NCBI RefSeq assembly: GCF_008704795.1
Contig: NZ_CP023690.1
Coordinates: 3,358,501 to 3,422,500 of the forward strand
Direction: 5' to 3'
Length of the DNA stretch: 64,000 bases
Origin: Streptomyces spectabilis
GTDB lineage: Bacteria > Actinomycetota > Actinomycetes > Streptomycetales > Streptomycetaceae
Shown piece after piece: positions 51,366 through 60,740 of this stretch; the stretch's first letter is position 1; each line of letters opens with the position of its first letter. The position numbers and the translations under genes were made by a program. The notes under the pieces were generated by a model that was not told the DNA's origin, did no database searches, and worked only from the letters and a program-made list of their open reading frames with translations.

Positions 51366-51677
51366 ATGAGTGCACCTTTTGATCTTGATGTTTGGGTGAA
51401 GGAAGCCCGTCGGGAGCCTTTTAAGTTCACGCTCGCGGGCAACATTTTCACGATGCCCGCTGCGGGTGAGCTGGACAAGTCGATTCTTAACGCGGTCAAC
51501 GTTGACAATCCGAGCGCCCGGGACATTGAGGCACTGCTCAGGTCCGGGCTCGGCGACCAGTGGACTCTCTTTGATGAAATACCGGTTCCGCTTGCTGCTC
51601 TCGGTGAGCTGTTCCGTCAGTGGCAGAAGCACGAGGGTGCTCCGGTGGGGGAATCCGGGGCCTCTTCCGGCTCCTGA
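51366..51677 (+). CDS. Tail assembly chaperone G (103 aa)
   Basis: Short zero-frame product that ends FRQWQKHEGAPVGESGASSG. A slippery heptamer lies 24 bases before its stop. It is the upstream half of the G/GT pair and has a good ribosome-binding context (TTGAGGTATTGCT). Confidence 0.85.
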   Translation: MSAPFDLDVWVKEARREPFKFTLAGNIFTMPAAGELDKSILNAVNVDNPSARDIEALLRSGLGDQWTLFDEIPVPLAALGELFRQWQKHEGAPVGESGASSGS

Positions 51678-52075
51678 GTGAGCACGGGGAGGCCATAGAG
51701 GCAGACCTACAGCGTTTTTACGGTCTCGATATTCGGGACCTTTTCAGGCCCGGTGCGGGGCTGACGTGGCGCCGGTTGCGGGCTCTGATCATGGGGTTGC
51801 CCGCGGAATCTGCACTGCACCGGTCGATGGGTGGCGAGGACGCCGTTTGGACCCTTCAAACGCAGTTGCTTGCCGCGGTGCATGACCGTCTGAGCGAGGC
51901 GAATTGGCAGCGCGGTAACGCGGGTTCAAAGACGCCGAGCCGACGTCCCTCGCCGATTCCTCGCCCGGGTTTCCGGGCCGACCGGATCGGGCGGACCGAT
52001 CGGAGCCCCGAGCACGTTGCCGCCTATCTCGCGCGGTTTCAGTCGACCCGCGAGGGGGTGACCGATGGCCGTTGA
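51366..52075 (+). CDS. Tail assembly chaperone GT, -1 frameshift product
   Basis: A -1 slip at GGGGGAA (51647-51653) joins the G frame to the frame that ends at 52075, continuing IRGLFRLLSEHGEAIEADLQ. The joined product is about 236 residues, the same length as in prophage 1. The extension carries the YGLDIRDLFRPG and LTWRRLRALIMGLP blocks usual for the T domain. Its stop overlaps the tape measure start by 11 bases. Confidence 0.82.
51647..51653 (+). other. Slippery heptamer GGGGGAA
   Basis: Zero-frame codons are GGG GAA. Re-pairing is perfect in the P site (GGG) and partial in the A site. I remember the same heptamer from mycobacteriophage chaperone genes, unverified here. Confidence 0.75.
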
Positions 52076-54455
52076 GGTCGGCGTGGGCTATGTGTCCGTG
52101 GTCCCGGAAGTTCAGGGGTTCGGGCAGCGCCTACAGCAGGAAGTCACCGGCCCCGCGGATGCGGCGGGGCAGGGTGCGGGCGGGGCAGCCGGCGAGGGCT
52201 TCAAGTCCAAGATGGGCGGAGTCCTTAAGGCCGGAATCGCCGGTATCGGTGTGGCCGCTGGTGCGGTGCTCGTCAAGGGGTTCCAGAATGCGCTAGATCA
52301 GCAGTCCATCAACAACCGGATTCAGGCACAGCTCGGCAGCACGCCGAAGGACGCCAAGCGCTATGGCGATGTCGCCGGACAGCTTTATGCGCACGGGGTC
52401 ACGGACAACGTGCAGGATGCGGCTAACGTCATCCGGTCGGTCCTGGAATCCGGAATCGCCCCGCCGGACGCCACGAACCACCAGCTTGAGAGCATTGCCT
52501 CAAAAGCCGGGAACCTGGCGAAGGTCTTTGACCAGGACGTAGGCGGGGTCACGCGGGCTGTCTCGCAGATGCTCCGCACCGGCATGGCCAAGTCCGCGGA
52601 CGAGGCTTTTGACGTTCTGACCCGCGGTTTCCAGAACGGTTCCAACAAGGCTGACGACCTGTTGGACACGATGAATGAGTACTCCACTCAATTCAGGAAA
52701 CTGGGGCTGGACGGAAAGACATCGCTTGGGCTTATTTCGCAGATGGTCCAAGCGGGTGCCCGTGACTCGGACGTTGCGGCCGATGCGCTCAAGGAATTCT
52801 CCATCCGTGTGGTGGACGGTTCCAAGACCACTGCGGACGGTTTCAAAGCTATCGGCCTCAACGCTGAGGACATGGCTGCCCGTTTCGGCAAGGGTGGAGA
52901 GACTGCCGCCGGGGCGCTGGATCTGACCATTGACCGGCTCCGGGCAATGAAAGACCCGGTTGAGCAGAACCAGGCGGCAGTAAATCTTTTCGGTACGCAG
53001 AGCGAGGACCTAGGCAAAGCCCTTTACGCCATGGACCCGTCGAATGCCGTTAAGGCATTGGGGAAAACTGCGGGTGCTGCCGACAAGATGGGCAAGGCAC
53101 TGCACAGCGGTGCCGGGGCGCGGATTGAGCAATTCAAACGCACCGCCGAAGTCAAGCTGACGAACTTCATCGGGAATCAGGTTCTTCCCCCGATGCTGTC
53201 TCTCGGTTCTGCCGCCGCGGATGTAGTAGCGCCCGCGTTCAACCGGGCCAAGGGGGTTGTCGGGGGGTTCTTCGGTTCTTTCTCCTCGGGCGGGGTCCGA
53301 GGGGTGATTTCTGGCATTGGCCAGGAAGTGCGGGGGCTCGCGAGTTCCGCGCGAGATGAACTGTCCCCCAGTGTGGGCGCTCTGTCCGAGCGTTTCACGA
53401 CTTCTTTCCTTCCGGCTGCCCGTGGTGTCTGGGCGGTTATATCCACGCAGCTTGCCCCTTCGGTGCGCGGGCTGTTCTCGGCAGTTTCCGGGGCGGTGGG
53501 TCCGGCTTTCACTGGTCTGGCACAGATCTTCACGGGCACCGTGGTGCCAGCGGCAATATCGGTGTACACCGCCCTGTACGAGAACGTGCAACCTATTCTT
53601 TCGTCTGTAGCCGACTTCATATCCGCGCACGTCGTCCCCGCTGTACGCAGTTTTGGCGCCAAATTTCAAGAGGTAGTCCAGAAGGCGCAGCCGCTGATTC
53701 AAGCTGTGTCGACCGTGGCGGGATGGGTCGGTCGACTTGCGGCGGAGATCCTAGGTGCTGCCATACCCGTAATCGTACGGCTAGCGGGACCTGTTTTCTC
53801 CGGTCTCGTGTGGGCTCTCGGGGTCGTCCTCTCCGGTATCGGTGACGTGATCTGGATTGTCGGCAAGCTTGCTCAAGCTTTCGTCGGCGCCATCCGTGGT
53901 GTCGGCGAGTTCGCGAGTTCTTCCAAACGGCGCGTGGGCGATTTCGTCGATTGGATGGGGGGACTTCCTCGCAGTATCCGGCGGAAGCTCGGCGACTTCC
54001 GAGAACTGCTCGTGGGCAAGGGAAGAGACCTAGTCCGCGGGATTTGGGATGGCGTGCGCGAATTGGGAGGATGGCTTAAGGACAAGCTCACCGGGTGGGC
54101 GAAGAAGATCATTCCCGGTCCCATTGCTAAAGCCCTCGGGATCAACAGCCCTTCGCGGCTCATGCGCGATGAGATCGGCCGGTGGATTCCCGCGGGTGTC
54201 GTGGAAGGTATCGACGCCGAACAGCGCACCTTGGACACGCGCCTACGGGCCATGGTCCGTGTGCCTGAAATGAGGGCTGTGCGTGCCTCCGCTGCTGGAG
54301 TGCAGTCGCAACCAACGGGCTCGTGGGAGGGCGCCATCAATGCACTGTTGCGCTCTCTGGAGCGCGAACGGGGGCGGGACATCGTCGTACGCATCGGAGA
54401 GACCGAGATTGCCCGCGCGGTGGCGTACGGACAGCGTCAGCTAGCTAGGAGGTGA
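52065..54455 (+). CDS. Tape measure protein (796 aa)
   Basis: N-terminal GYVSVVPEVQGFGQRLQQEV, then a helical Ala-rich region with a typical TP901-like block (VTRAVSQMLRTGMAKSADEA), hydrophobic segments around residues 520-610, and a C-terminal block GKGRDLVRGIWDGVRELGGW plus IPGPIAKALGINSPSRLM that matches the prophage 1 tape measure. It sets tail length. Confidence 0.92.
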   Translation: MAVEVGVGYVSVVPEVQGFGQRLQQEVTGPADAAGQGAGGAAGEGFKSKMGGVLKAGIAGIGVAAGAVLVKGFQNALDQQSINNRIQAQLGSTPKDAKRYGDVAGQLYAHGVTDNVQDAANVIRSVLESGIAPPDATNHQLESIASKAGNLAKVFDQDVGGVTRAVSQMLRTGMAKSADEAFDVLTRGFQNGSNKADDLLDTMNEYSTQFRKLGLDGKTSLGLISQMVQAGARDSDVAADALKEFSIRVVDGSKTTADGFKAIGLNAEDMAARFGKGGETAAGALDLTIDRLRAMKDPVEQNQAAVNLFGTQSEDLGKALYAMDPSNAVKALGKTAGAADKMGKALHSGAGARIEQFKRTAEVKLTNFIGNQVLPPMLSLGSAAADVVAPAFNRAKGVVGGFFGSFSSGGVRGVISGIGQEVRGLASSARDELSPSVGALSERFTTSFLPAARGVWAVISTQLAPSVRGLFSAVSGAVGPAFTGLAQIFTGTVVPAAISVYTALYENVQPILSSVADFISAHVVPAVRSFGAKFQEVVQKAQPLIQAVSTVAGWVGRLAAEILGAAIPVIVRLAGPVFSGLVWALGVVLSGIGDVIWIVGKLAQAFVGAIRGVGEFASSSKRRVGDFVDWMGGLPRSIRRKLGDFRELLVGKGRDLVRGIWDGVRELGGWLKDKLTGWAKKIIPGPIAKALGINSPSRLMRDEIGRWIPAGVVEGIDAEQRTLDTRLRAMVRVPEMRAVRASAAGVQSQPTGSWEGAINALLRSLERERGRDIVVRIGETEIARAVAYGQRQLARR

Positions 54456-54459
54456 GGAC

Positions 54460-55299
54460 GTGGGGCTATGGATCGGACGCCCCGGAGCGCTCCGCGAAGT
54501 CACGGACGGTGCTGTGAAGTTCGACCGGTCGCCTGATCTCGGTGTCTCGGAGTTCCGGGCGCTCAGTGGGGGTGTCACCACGTGGATACCCCCGGTCCGC
54601 CCTCGCCGGCTCAGGGTGGAGTGGTCGGCTATGCAGCGAGGCGATGTGGCCCACCTTGACCGCCTCGCCCGCCGTATCGACGCGGCGGGGCCAGTGGCGT
54701 TCATTGATCCTCTGGCACAGAATTTGCTGTCGACGTCTCAAGCTCTCGGGCTCGGCGCCCCGGATAAATGGGCCTATACCAAGGATGTAGTCACACTCTT
54801 CAATGGCATCTGGGACCCCTACGCCGAAAATCGAGTGGGCATCATGAATGCCAGCGAAAAGCCCGCCGAACTCTATTGGCAACACCCCACCTGGGTGGGC
54901 TATCCGGCAACAGCCGGAATGGAACTCACCTGGTGGGCACCTGGTCTGTTGGCCTCAGGGGCCCCGGTCGTGCAATGGCGGATGGAGTGGTACGACGCGG
55001 CAGGGAAGCTATTCTTCACATCGTCAACACCGAACGTGACGGTCCCGATTGTTCGCACGGCTCCCGAGAAATCGGCGTACGTGCGCCCTGCTATTCGGTT
55101 CGACGGAACCAGGCTCGGTGAATGGGCGATGGGGGAATCCATGCTGTGTCTCGGCGACGTGTCCGCGGCCCTGGTCGCTGGGGAGCGCCCGCATGGCGAG
55201 GGGACCCCCGCCTACAGCATCACGGGCTACAGCCACGCGGCTACGGCCGGAGACGGAGCGTTCCGGGATATCAGCCTGGACCTGGTGGAGGTGACCTGA
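54460..55299 (+). CDS. Distal tail protein (279 aa)
   Basis: GTG follows AGGAGGTGAGGAC. Starts GLWIGRPGALREVTDGAVKF, a typical distal-tail (Dit) N-terminus, then a beta-galectin-like part ending in the AFRDISLDLVEV strand. It joins tape measure/tail tube to the tail-tip hub. The stop overlaps the next ATG. Confidence 0.75.
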   Translation: MGLWIGRPGALREVTDGAVKFDRSPDLGVSEFRALSGGVTTWIPPVRPRRLRVEWSAMQRGDVAHLDRLARRIDAAGPVAFIDPLAQNLLSTSQALGLGAPDKWAYTKDVVTLFNGIWDPYAENRVGIMNASEKPAELYWQHPTWVGYPATAGMELTWWAPGLLASGAPVVQWRMEWYDAAGKLFFTSSTPNVTVPIVRTAPEKSAYVRPAIRFDGTRLGEWAMGESMLCLGDVSAALVAGERPHGEGTPAYSITGYSHAATAGDGAFRDISLDLVEVT

Positions 55300-57572
55300 T
55301 GAAGCCCGGCAACGCGACGCTGACCGCAGCTCTCGCCGCACGCGAGCGGATAGCCGCGCACGTGATCCGGCTCGGGGGACAGGACATGTCCACTCAGGTG
55401 CAGTCGTGGGCGCTGGACCGCGCGTACAGCACGGATCTACCGGACGCCATGCGCGCATTCAGCGGCTCGGCCAGTGCCCAAGCGGACATCGCACTGAGCG
55501 GCAAGGGGGGTGCGTCGGCCCCTGCGCTGTACGGACCGTGGGCCCCGCGCGCGAGCGGGGACGTGGCTCGACCACGTCAGTCGGTCGTCCACTCCTGGGG
55601 GCTTGGCACGCATGCAATGGGGACGCTCCCCACGTTCAGGGGAACGGTGCGGTCTCGCTCGGCACAGTCAGGAGAGGACACGGTCAGGCTGTCCGCGCTC
55701 GATGGCGCCGAGCGTCTACGGATGCCCGCACAGCTCCCCCGTCCTGCGGGCGGTATTGACCCCGCGACCCCCTATGGGGACGCGACGAATTGGGTTGCGT
55801 CGGATGTGTGGTGCGTGGACCACCTGTTGATGGGAAGCGGGGTGCACACCGCGCCGCCCCCGCGGGCCGGCTGCATCCTGTACGCGTCCATGCACGGCGG
55901 GGCTGCCGCCAACGTCGGCTACCTCAAGACGCTGAGCGGCAACTGGGAAAAGTGGTCCAAGAAGGATGCACCGTGGGAATGCTCGGCGAGCGGAAACCGC
56001 ATGGGTGGCACGTGGGCCAAGTACATCCCTCAAATGCGCCCGGTCAACCGGAACCACTCGGATGGGCTGTGGCTCGAAATATGGGCGAAGAACACTTCCC
56101 GGGTTCCGGCCACGGTGGACTCATCTATCAAGTTCTCGTTGTCCTGGGACGCGGGTAAAGGTGTCATGCACACCGTGGACATTAAGGTTGACTTCCGGGA
56201 AGGGGCGGTCACCTACTCGGGGCGGCAGCTTAACCCTCCGCAGGAATACGGTCCCGTTGAGACCTATGTTGACGCTCTCAAAAGTGATTTCGGCCGTTGG
56301 CATCTTGGATTTTGGCTCACGGTCTCCTCAGGCGGAACGGCAGCCATTACGGGGCACCTGGTTTCCCCGCGCGACCCGCTCATTGAGATCAGTCGCAAGA
56401 CGATACCGACGATGGACGTTCCGCCTGGCGCTATGGCAGATCTGACTATCGATATCAGCTCGATTCAGGTGGAGGGGCTGCAACTCTCACAGCTTGCCGC
56501 CAAGCCGAGTTCCGTTGCCGCCCGAATGCAGGAAGGCATGTGGGACAAGTCTGCGACGCTTGATGAGCCCAAGATCCCCGTCCGAATGCTGCCCGCGGTT
56601 TCGGGAAGCGCTTGGGATGCGATCACGCAGATAGCACGCGCCACTCTATCGACTGCTGAATTTGATAGCGCGGGGGTCTTCCGGTGGCGCGGCCCGGAGA
56701 GGTGGCAGACACCCCCGGAAAAGCCAGACCTTACCGTGACGTCCGAGCGAGAACTAGCGTCGCTCACGCTGACGGAGGAGATTGACGCTTGCCGGAATCA
56801 CTGCTCTGTCCGGTGGGCGAGCTGGTATCGGGTCAAGGCCAACATGGCCAACGTCAAAGAGGCCATTAACGTCATTCAGATCAACCCGGGGCAGACGAGA
56901 AGCATTGCGTGGACGGTCGGGAACGATGAACTCGACACCACGCCCCCGGCAACAGCGGAGACCGTGGTACCCGACACCATCCGGTTCGGCTCGGCGCAGA
57001 TCGGCAGAACTCCCGTCGTGCACGGGGCAGTTGAAGTAGGGACGCACCGTGAGGACGGGAAGCTCGTCCTGTCCATGCGCAACCGCAGTAGCGAAACGGT
57101 GTGGCTACGGGGCAACGCGCTGAACGGCTTGTCCCTGTCGCTGGTGACTCCGACCATGGATAGCGGCGCCTCGCCAACGGAACATTGGGAGGTCTCGCAG
57201 GACTCTACGAGTCAGCGTTACTACGGCGTGCAGCAATACGAGCACGACGCGCAGGGGTGGATTCAGCAGGAAGAGCCCGCACAGCGTATAGCCGAGATCC
57301 TGAAATCCGCGGGCGCCTACCCCATTCCGCTGCTCGGGGATGTCGAGATCCTGCCGGACCCACGCATTGAACTCGGCGACGCCGTGCGCGTAGTCGACTC
57401 AACGGGCGCCCAACTCGACACTCTCGCCTGGGTTATCGGCATCAAACTCTCGGCGGAGAATGGAGAGATACGGCAGACCCTCACACTCCGCGGAACGACC
57501 GCTAACGGTCCTCCGAAAGATGCGGGGCTTACCCCGGATAGGCCGACCGATCCGACCTTGACGCCATGGTGA
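55299..57572 (+). CDS. Tail-tip hub / minor tail protein (757 aa)
   Basis: ATG overlaps the Dit stop. N-terminal TAALAARERIAAHVIRLGGQ and LDRAYSTDLPDAMRAFSG blocks are hub-like; the middle is beta-rich with carbohydrate-binding look; the end carries YGVQQYEHDAQGWIQQEEPA and LPDPRIELGDAVRVVDSTG, typical of phage tail-associated proteins. No catalytic motif of a lysin is visible. Confidence 0.75.
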   Translation: MKPGNATLTAALAARERIAAHVIRLGGQDMSTQVQSWALDRAYSTDLPDAMRAFSGSASAQADIALSGKGGASAPALYGPWAPRASGDVARPRQSVVHSWGLGTHAMGTLPTFRGTVRSRSAQSGEDTVRLSALDGAERLRMPAQLPRPAGGIDPATPYGDATNWVASDVWCVDHLLMGSGVHTAPPPRAGCILYASMHGGAAANVGYLKTLSGNWEKWSKKDAPWECSASGNRMGGTWAKYIPQMRPVNRNHSDGLWLEIWAKNTSRVPATVDSSIKFSLSWDAGKGVMHTVDIKVDFREGAVTYSGRQLNPPQEYGPVETYVDALKSDFGRWHLGFWLTVSSGGTAAITGHLVSPRDPLIEISRKTIPTMDVPPGAMADLTIDISSIQVEGLQLSQLAAKPSSVAARMQEGMWDKSATLDEPKIPVRMLPAVSGSAWDAITQIARATLSTAEFDSAGVFRWRGPERWQTPPEKPDLTVTSERELASLTLTEEIDACRNHCSVRWASWYRVKANMANVKEAINVIQINPGQTRSIAWTVGNDELDTTPPATAETVVPDTIRFGSAQIGRTPVVHGAVEVGTHREDGKLVLSMRNRSSETVWLRGNALNGLSLSLVTPTMDSGASPTEHWEVSQDSTSQRYYGVQQYEHDAQGWIQQEEPAQRIAEILKSAGAYPIPLLGDVEILPDPRIELGDAVRVVDSTGAQLDTLAWVIGIKLSAENGEIRQTLTLRGTTANGPPKDAGLTPDRPTDPTLTPW

Positions 57573-57841
57573 GCGAGGGCGACGGGATGCACGACCAGGG
57601 CGAGACGCTAGGCGTGCGAATCGGGGCCCGCGAGATCTACGACGAAGTTGTTGGGCTCCGCGAGGACGTGCGGTCGCTCGGGCAGCAAGGGGAAAGCGTG
57701 GACGAGACGCTAGAGGATCACGAGACGCGCATACGGAGCCTTGAGGGCGAGCGCGGCAAGTTTGTCTTGCCCGTCGCTCTGATTACCGCTGTGGCGACCG
57801 TAGTTGCGGCGGGTCTCACCGTGGCGAAGGTAGCCGGCTGA
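57569..57841 (+). CDS. Coiled-coil membrane protein, XhlA/DUF2746-like (90 aa)
   Basis: GTG overlapping the previous stop (GTGA) is preferred; ATG 57566 and ATG 57587 are alternatives. A coiled coil (REIYDEVVGLREDVRSLGQQ) is followed by one C-terminal membrane helix (FVLPVALITAVATVVAAGLT). It corresponds in layout to the prophage 1 gene at 25900 and probably helps lysis. Confidence 0.65.
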   Translation: MSEGDGMHDQGETLGVRIGAREIYDEVVGLREDVRSLGQQGESVDETLEDHETRIRSLEGERGKFVLPVALITAVATVVAAGLTVAKVAG

Positions 57842-57871
57842 CGCTCGCCGAGTAGCCACCACAGCACACAC

Positions 57872-57901
57872 AGCCCCGTCCGGGCTCAACCGGGCGGGGC
57901 T
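57872..57901 (+). terminator. Terminator before endolysin gene
   Basis: AGCCCCG and CGGGGCT form a 7-bp stem, followed by TTTTC, CATGCCC and an AGGGGGA ribosome-binding site. Confidence 0.75.
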
Positions 57902-57929
57902 TTTTCATGCCCAGACACAGGGGGAATTC

Positions 57930-58724
57930 ATGGCCTGGTACGCGAATGCCAAGCGGATGGAAGTGCAGCCCGAGGGGAACGCACAACCCGCCATCCGCCC
58001 AACTCAGTTGATCTTTCACAGCATTGCCGCGCCGTGGACCGGTCGCCGCACGTACGAGTACTGGCGGGACTCCACCAACCTTGAGTGCCACTTCTTTGTT
58101 GAGTTCGGCGGAGGCGTGTTCCAGTACATCGGGACGCAGACCCGAGCGGACGCCAACATGCACGCCAACCAGCGCGGGGACGGAACGGGCGCGGTGTCCG
58201 TCGAGACCGCGTCCAACCTGAAGCACACCGACCCGTGGACGAGTTCGCAGATCTCCGCGCTTATCAAGCTCGGGGCATGGATGCACCGCACGCATGGGGT
58301 GCCGCTGCGCATCTGCCGCAGTGCGACCGACCCCGGTTTCGGAACACACCGGATGTTCGCGGCATGGTCGAACGGTGGGACCGCGTGCCCGGGTGACGCA
58401 CGACAGCGGCAGTTCCGGGAGCTGGTGTTCCCCGGGATCGTCAAGGCTGCCGGGGGCAAGCCGCCCAAGCCGTCGCCGTACGCCGAGTTCCCCGGTGCCG
58501 AGTTCTTCAAGTCCTCGCCCCGCTCGCCGCTGATCACTGCCATGGGGCGGCGCCTGGTCGCCGAGGGATGCGGGCGGTACGCCGAGGGCCCGGGGCCGCA
58601 GTGGACCGACGCAGACCGCAAGTCGTACGCCGCGTGGCAGCGCAAGCGCGGGTTCAGCGGGGCCGACGCGGACGGGTGGCCCGGTCGCACGACGTGGGAC
58701 GCCCTCAAGGTTCCGCGCGGCTGA
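57930..58724 (+). CDS. Endolysin, amidase with C-terminal binding domain (264 aa)
   Basis: Amidase-2 fold: His in QLIFHSIAAPW (about H30), His near NMHANQRGDG and the GTACPGDARQRQF block with Cys. After a Pro-rich linker (KPPKPSPYAEFPG) a C-terminal peptidoglycan-binding-like domain shows WTDADRKSYAAWQRKRGFSG and DADGWPGRTTWDALK. It cuts cell-wall cross-links at lysis. It is a different architecture from the prophage 1 lysin. Confidence 0.9.
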   Translation: MAWYANAKRMEVQPEGNAQPAIRPTQLIFHSIAAPWTGRRTYEYWRDSTNLECHFFVEFGGGVFQYIGTQTRADANMHANQRGDGTGAVSVETASNLKHTDPWTSSQISALIKLGAWMHRTHGVPLRICRSATDPGFGTHRMFAAWSNGGTACPGDARQRQFRELVFPGIVKAAGGKPPKPSPYAEFPGAEFFKSSPRSPLITAMGRRLVAEGCGRYAEGPGPQWTDADRKSYAAWQRKRGFSGADADGWPGRTTWDALKVPRG

Positions 58725-58885
58725 CCACGGCCCGTAGTCCTGGTCCGATTTGCCGGGACCAGCTCGGGGCCGACGAGCCCACACCCATTACTCAGCGTGC
58801 CGACCGGGTGTCCGCCATGCCCGCGTATCACCCGGTCGTGCAGCTGCTCATTCGATCTACACACAGTCACCGACAAGGGGGACCC

Positions 58886-59113
58886 TTGATCACGTTCATT
58901 CGCACCCATCCGGCCCGCATCTACGCCGTGGCGGTGGCCGCTCTCGCCCTGGTGGCGCACTACGTCCCCGAGCTGCCGAGCGCGCTCGTCCTCGGCCTCG
59001 TCGCCGCGGTGCTCGGTACCGGTGAGGCTGTCCAGCGCGCCGAGAACGCCAAGACCGCCGGGACCACGGCAGCCGGCGAGGACGAGGACCAGGCGGACGG
59101 CGGGACCGCGTGA
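58886..59113 (+). CDS. Holin (75 aa)
   Basis: TTG start following AAGGGGGACCC. Two hydrophobic segments (about residues 12-28 and 33-47) with a short turn and a charged acidic tail (AGEDEDQADGG) fit a small actinophage holin. The start codon is unusual but the ribosome-binding site is strong. The stop overlaps the kinase start. Confidence 0.72.
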   Translation: MITFIRTHPARIYAVAVAALALVAHYVPELPSALVLGLVAAVLGTGEAVQRAENAKTAGTTAAGEDEDQADGGTA

Positions 59114-59691
59114 CGTACCGGCACGTCGCCCTCATGGGTCGGGCGCGCAGCGGCAAGGACACCGCAGCGTCCCGGCTCGTCCTGCGCCACCAGTTCACGC
59201 GTGTCGCGTTCGCGGACCCGCTGCGGACAACGGCGCTGGACCTTGACCCCATCGTGGGTACCGAACCGACCGGGCTCGGAGCGCTCCCCATCCGTCTGTC
59301 GGACGTGGTACGCCGCCACGGATGGGACGCAGCGAAGATCTTCCCCGAGGTACGACGGACCTTGCAGCGGCTCGGGGAAGCGGTGCGCGAGCACGACCCC
59401 GAGCACTGGCTACGTCTCGCCCTCGCCAAGGTGGACACCGCAGACCGCTGGAACATCCCCGTAGTGATCACGGATGTGCGGCACGTCAACGAGGCTGACG
59501 CACTCCGCACGCGGGGGTTCGCGCTCGTCCGCGTTGTGCGCCCTGGTGCCCACGGGCCCGCGAGCCGAGCCGAGCGCGAGCACGTCAGCGAGACCGCGCT
59601 GGACGAGTACCCCGCGGATGCGGTGCTGACCAATGGCGGGACGCTCGCCGAGCTGTACCAGGCGGCGGACGGGCTCGCGGTTCCACGCTGA
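59110..59691 (+). CDS. Deoxynucleoside monophosphate kinase-like (193 aa)
   Basis: P-loop MGRARSGKDT at residues 9-18, then FADPLRTTALDLDP with the substrate side, and IPVVITDVRHVNEADALRTR as the lid/Walker B region; this is the pattern of phage dNMP kinases that balance nucleotide pools. GTG overlaps the holin stop. Confidence 0.75.
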   Translation: MTYRHVALMGRARSGKDTAASRLVLRHQFTRVAFADPLRTTALDLDPIVGTEPTGLGALPIRLSDVVRRHGWDAAKIFPEVRRTLQRLGEAVREHDPEHWLRLALAKVDTADRWNIPVVITDVRHVNEADALRTRGFALVRVVRPGAHGPASRAEREHVSETALDEYPADAVLTNGGTLAELYQAADGLAVPR

Positions 59692-59705
59692 CGACAGCGT
59701 GACGC

Positions 59706-59790
59706 GGTGGCGGAAGTGACCCCGAACCCTCTTCTTTCTTGGTTTTTCTTGTTCTTCAAAAAAGACAGGTAGAACCGTCACTCCGCCACC
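59706..59790 (-). repeat. AT-rich element with inverted ends, copy B
   Basis: Ends GGTGGCGGAAGTGAC and GTCACTCCGCCACC are complementary except for one extra base, around a T-rich core (CTTCTTTCTTGGTTTTTCTT and CTTCAAAAAAGAC). Read on the minus strand it matches copy A at 39779 in ends, order of motifs and length. It lies between the dNMP kinase and the Cas4-like nuclease genes, at the start of the replication block. Confidence 0.75.
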
Positions 59791-59826
59791 CCTCTACCCC
59801 ACCCCAGCAACCCCGAGGGGGAAGCC

Positions 59827-60663
59827 ATGCCCGGAGCCATCCGGACTATCAAGCGCGGTGGCTCGCGCTTCTACATCAGCCCTGAGACCGCCGAGAAGGT
59901 CCCGGGTGTTACGTCTATCGTGAGCATGCTGCCCAAACCGTTCCTCACCTTCTGGGCGGCCCGCATGACCGCGGAAACGGCAGTCGAGAACATGGACGCC
60001 GTGCGGGCAATCGCAGAGCGCGACCCCGCGGGCGCCGTGGACTTCCTGCGCAACGCGCACACCCGGTACACCAAACTCCGAGCCAAGGTGGGCAGCGATG
60101 CCCACGACCTGTTTGAACGCATGATGCGGCTTGAGGAAATCGGCCGCGTACACCCGGACTTGGAGCCGTACCGGCTCGGGTTCGCCGAGTTCCTTACCGC
60201 TGTGCGTCCGCAGCTCGTCCGGGCCGAGGACGTGTGTTGGTCCGACGAGCACGGTTACGCAGGGTCGTTTGACGCCCTGGTGCGCGTGCGGCTCGGCGAG
60301 GACGGAAAGCCCGACCACGAGAACGGCGAGTGGCACACGCTGTTGGTGGACTGGAAGACCAGTAAGAGCGCGTACCCGGACGTTGCGCTACAGCTCTCGG
60401 CGTATGCGCACGCGGACCGGATCATTGCCCCGGACGGGACGTCCGAGCCCATGCCGCAGGTGGACGGCGCGGCCGTTCTGCATATCACCCCGGAAGGCTG
60501 GGTGTTCAAGCCCGTCCGTATCGATGAGGAAATCTTCAACGTCTTTCTGACGCTGCGTCACGTGTTCCAGTGGGACCGCGAGATTTCCAAGACCGTGTTC
60601 GGGCGCCCGATCGCTGAGAGCGTCCGTCGGCTCATCACGGGAACGCAGCGCCGAGCCGCGTAG
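59827..60663 (+). CDS. Cas4/RecB-like PD-(D/E)XK exonuclease (278 aa)
   Basis: Nuclease core: GSFDALV with D149, LLVDWKTSKS with D175 and K177, and the RecB-type QLSAYAHA (Q189, Y193). ATG follows CCGAGGGGGAAGCC. Phage proteins of this type process DNA ends in recombination or replication; no Cys cluster for an iron-sulfur centre is visible, so it differs from canonical Cas4. It is next to the other early genes. Confidence 0.85.
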   Translation: MPGAIRTIKRGGSRFYISPETAEKVPGVTSIVSMLPKPFLTFWAARMTAETAVENMDAVRAIAERDPAGAVDFLRNAHTRYTKLRAKVGSDAHDLFERMMRLEEIGRVHPDLEPYRLGFAEFLTAVRPQLVRAEDVCWSDEHGYAGSFDALVRVRLGEDGKPDHENGEWHTLLVDWKTSKSAYPDVALQLSAYAHADRIIAPDGTSEPMPQVDGAAVLHITPEGWVFKPVRIDEEIFNVFLTLRHVFQWDREISKTVFGRPIAESVRRLITGTQRRAA

Positions 60664-60682
60664 AACTCCACATCCGCAGACC

Positions 60683-60707
60683 AGGGACGCGCACGAGCGC
60701 TGTCCCT
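60683..60707 (+). terminator. Terminator before early protein gene
   Basis: AGGGAC/GTCCCT with inner GCGC-ACGA-GCGC stem, followed by TTTTTT, CATGCCC and AGGGGGA. Nearly the same leader as at 47391. Confidence 0.85.
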
Positions 60708-60740
60708 TTTTTCATGCCCAAAACCAGGGGGATTGACAGT

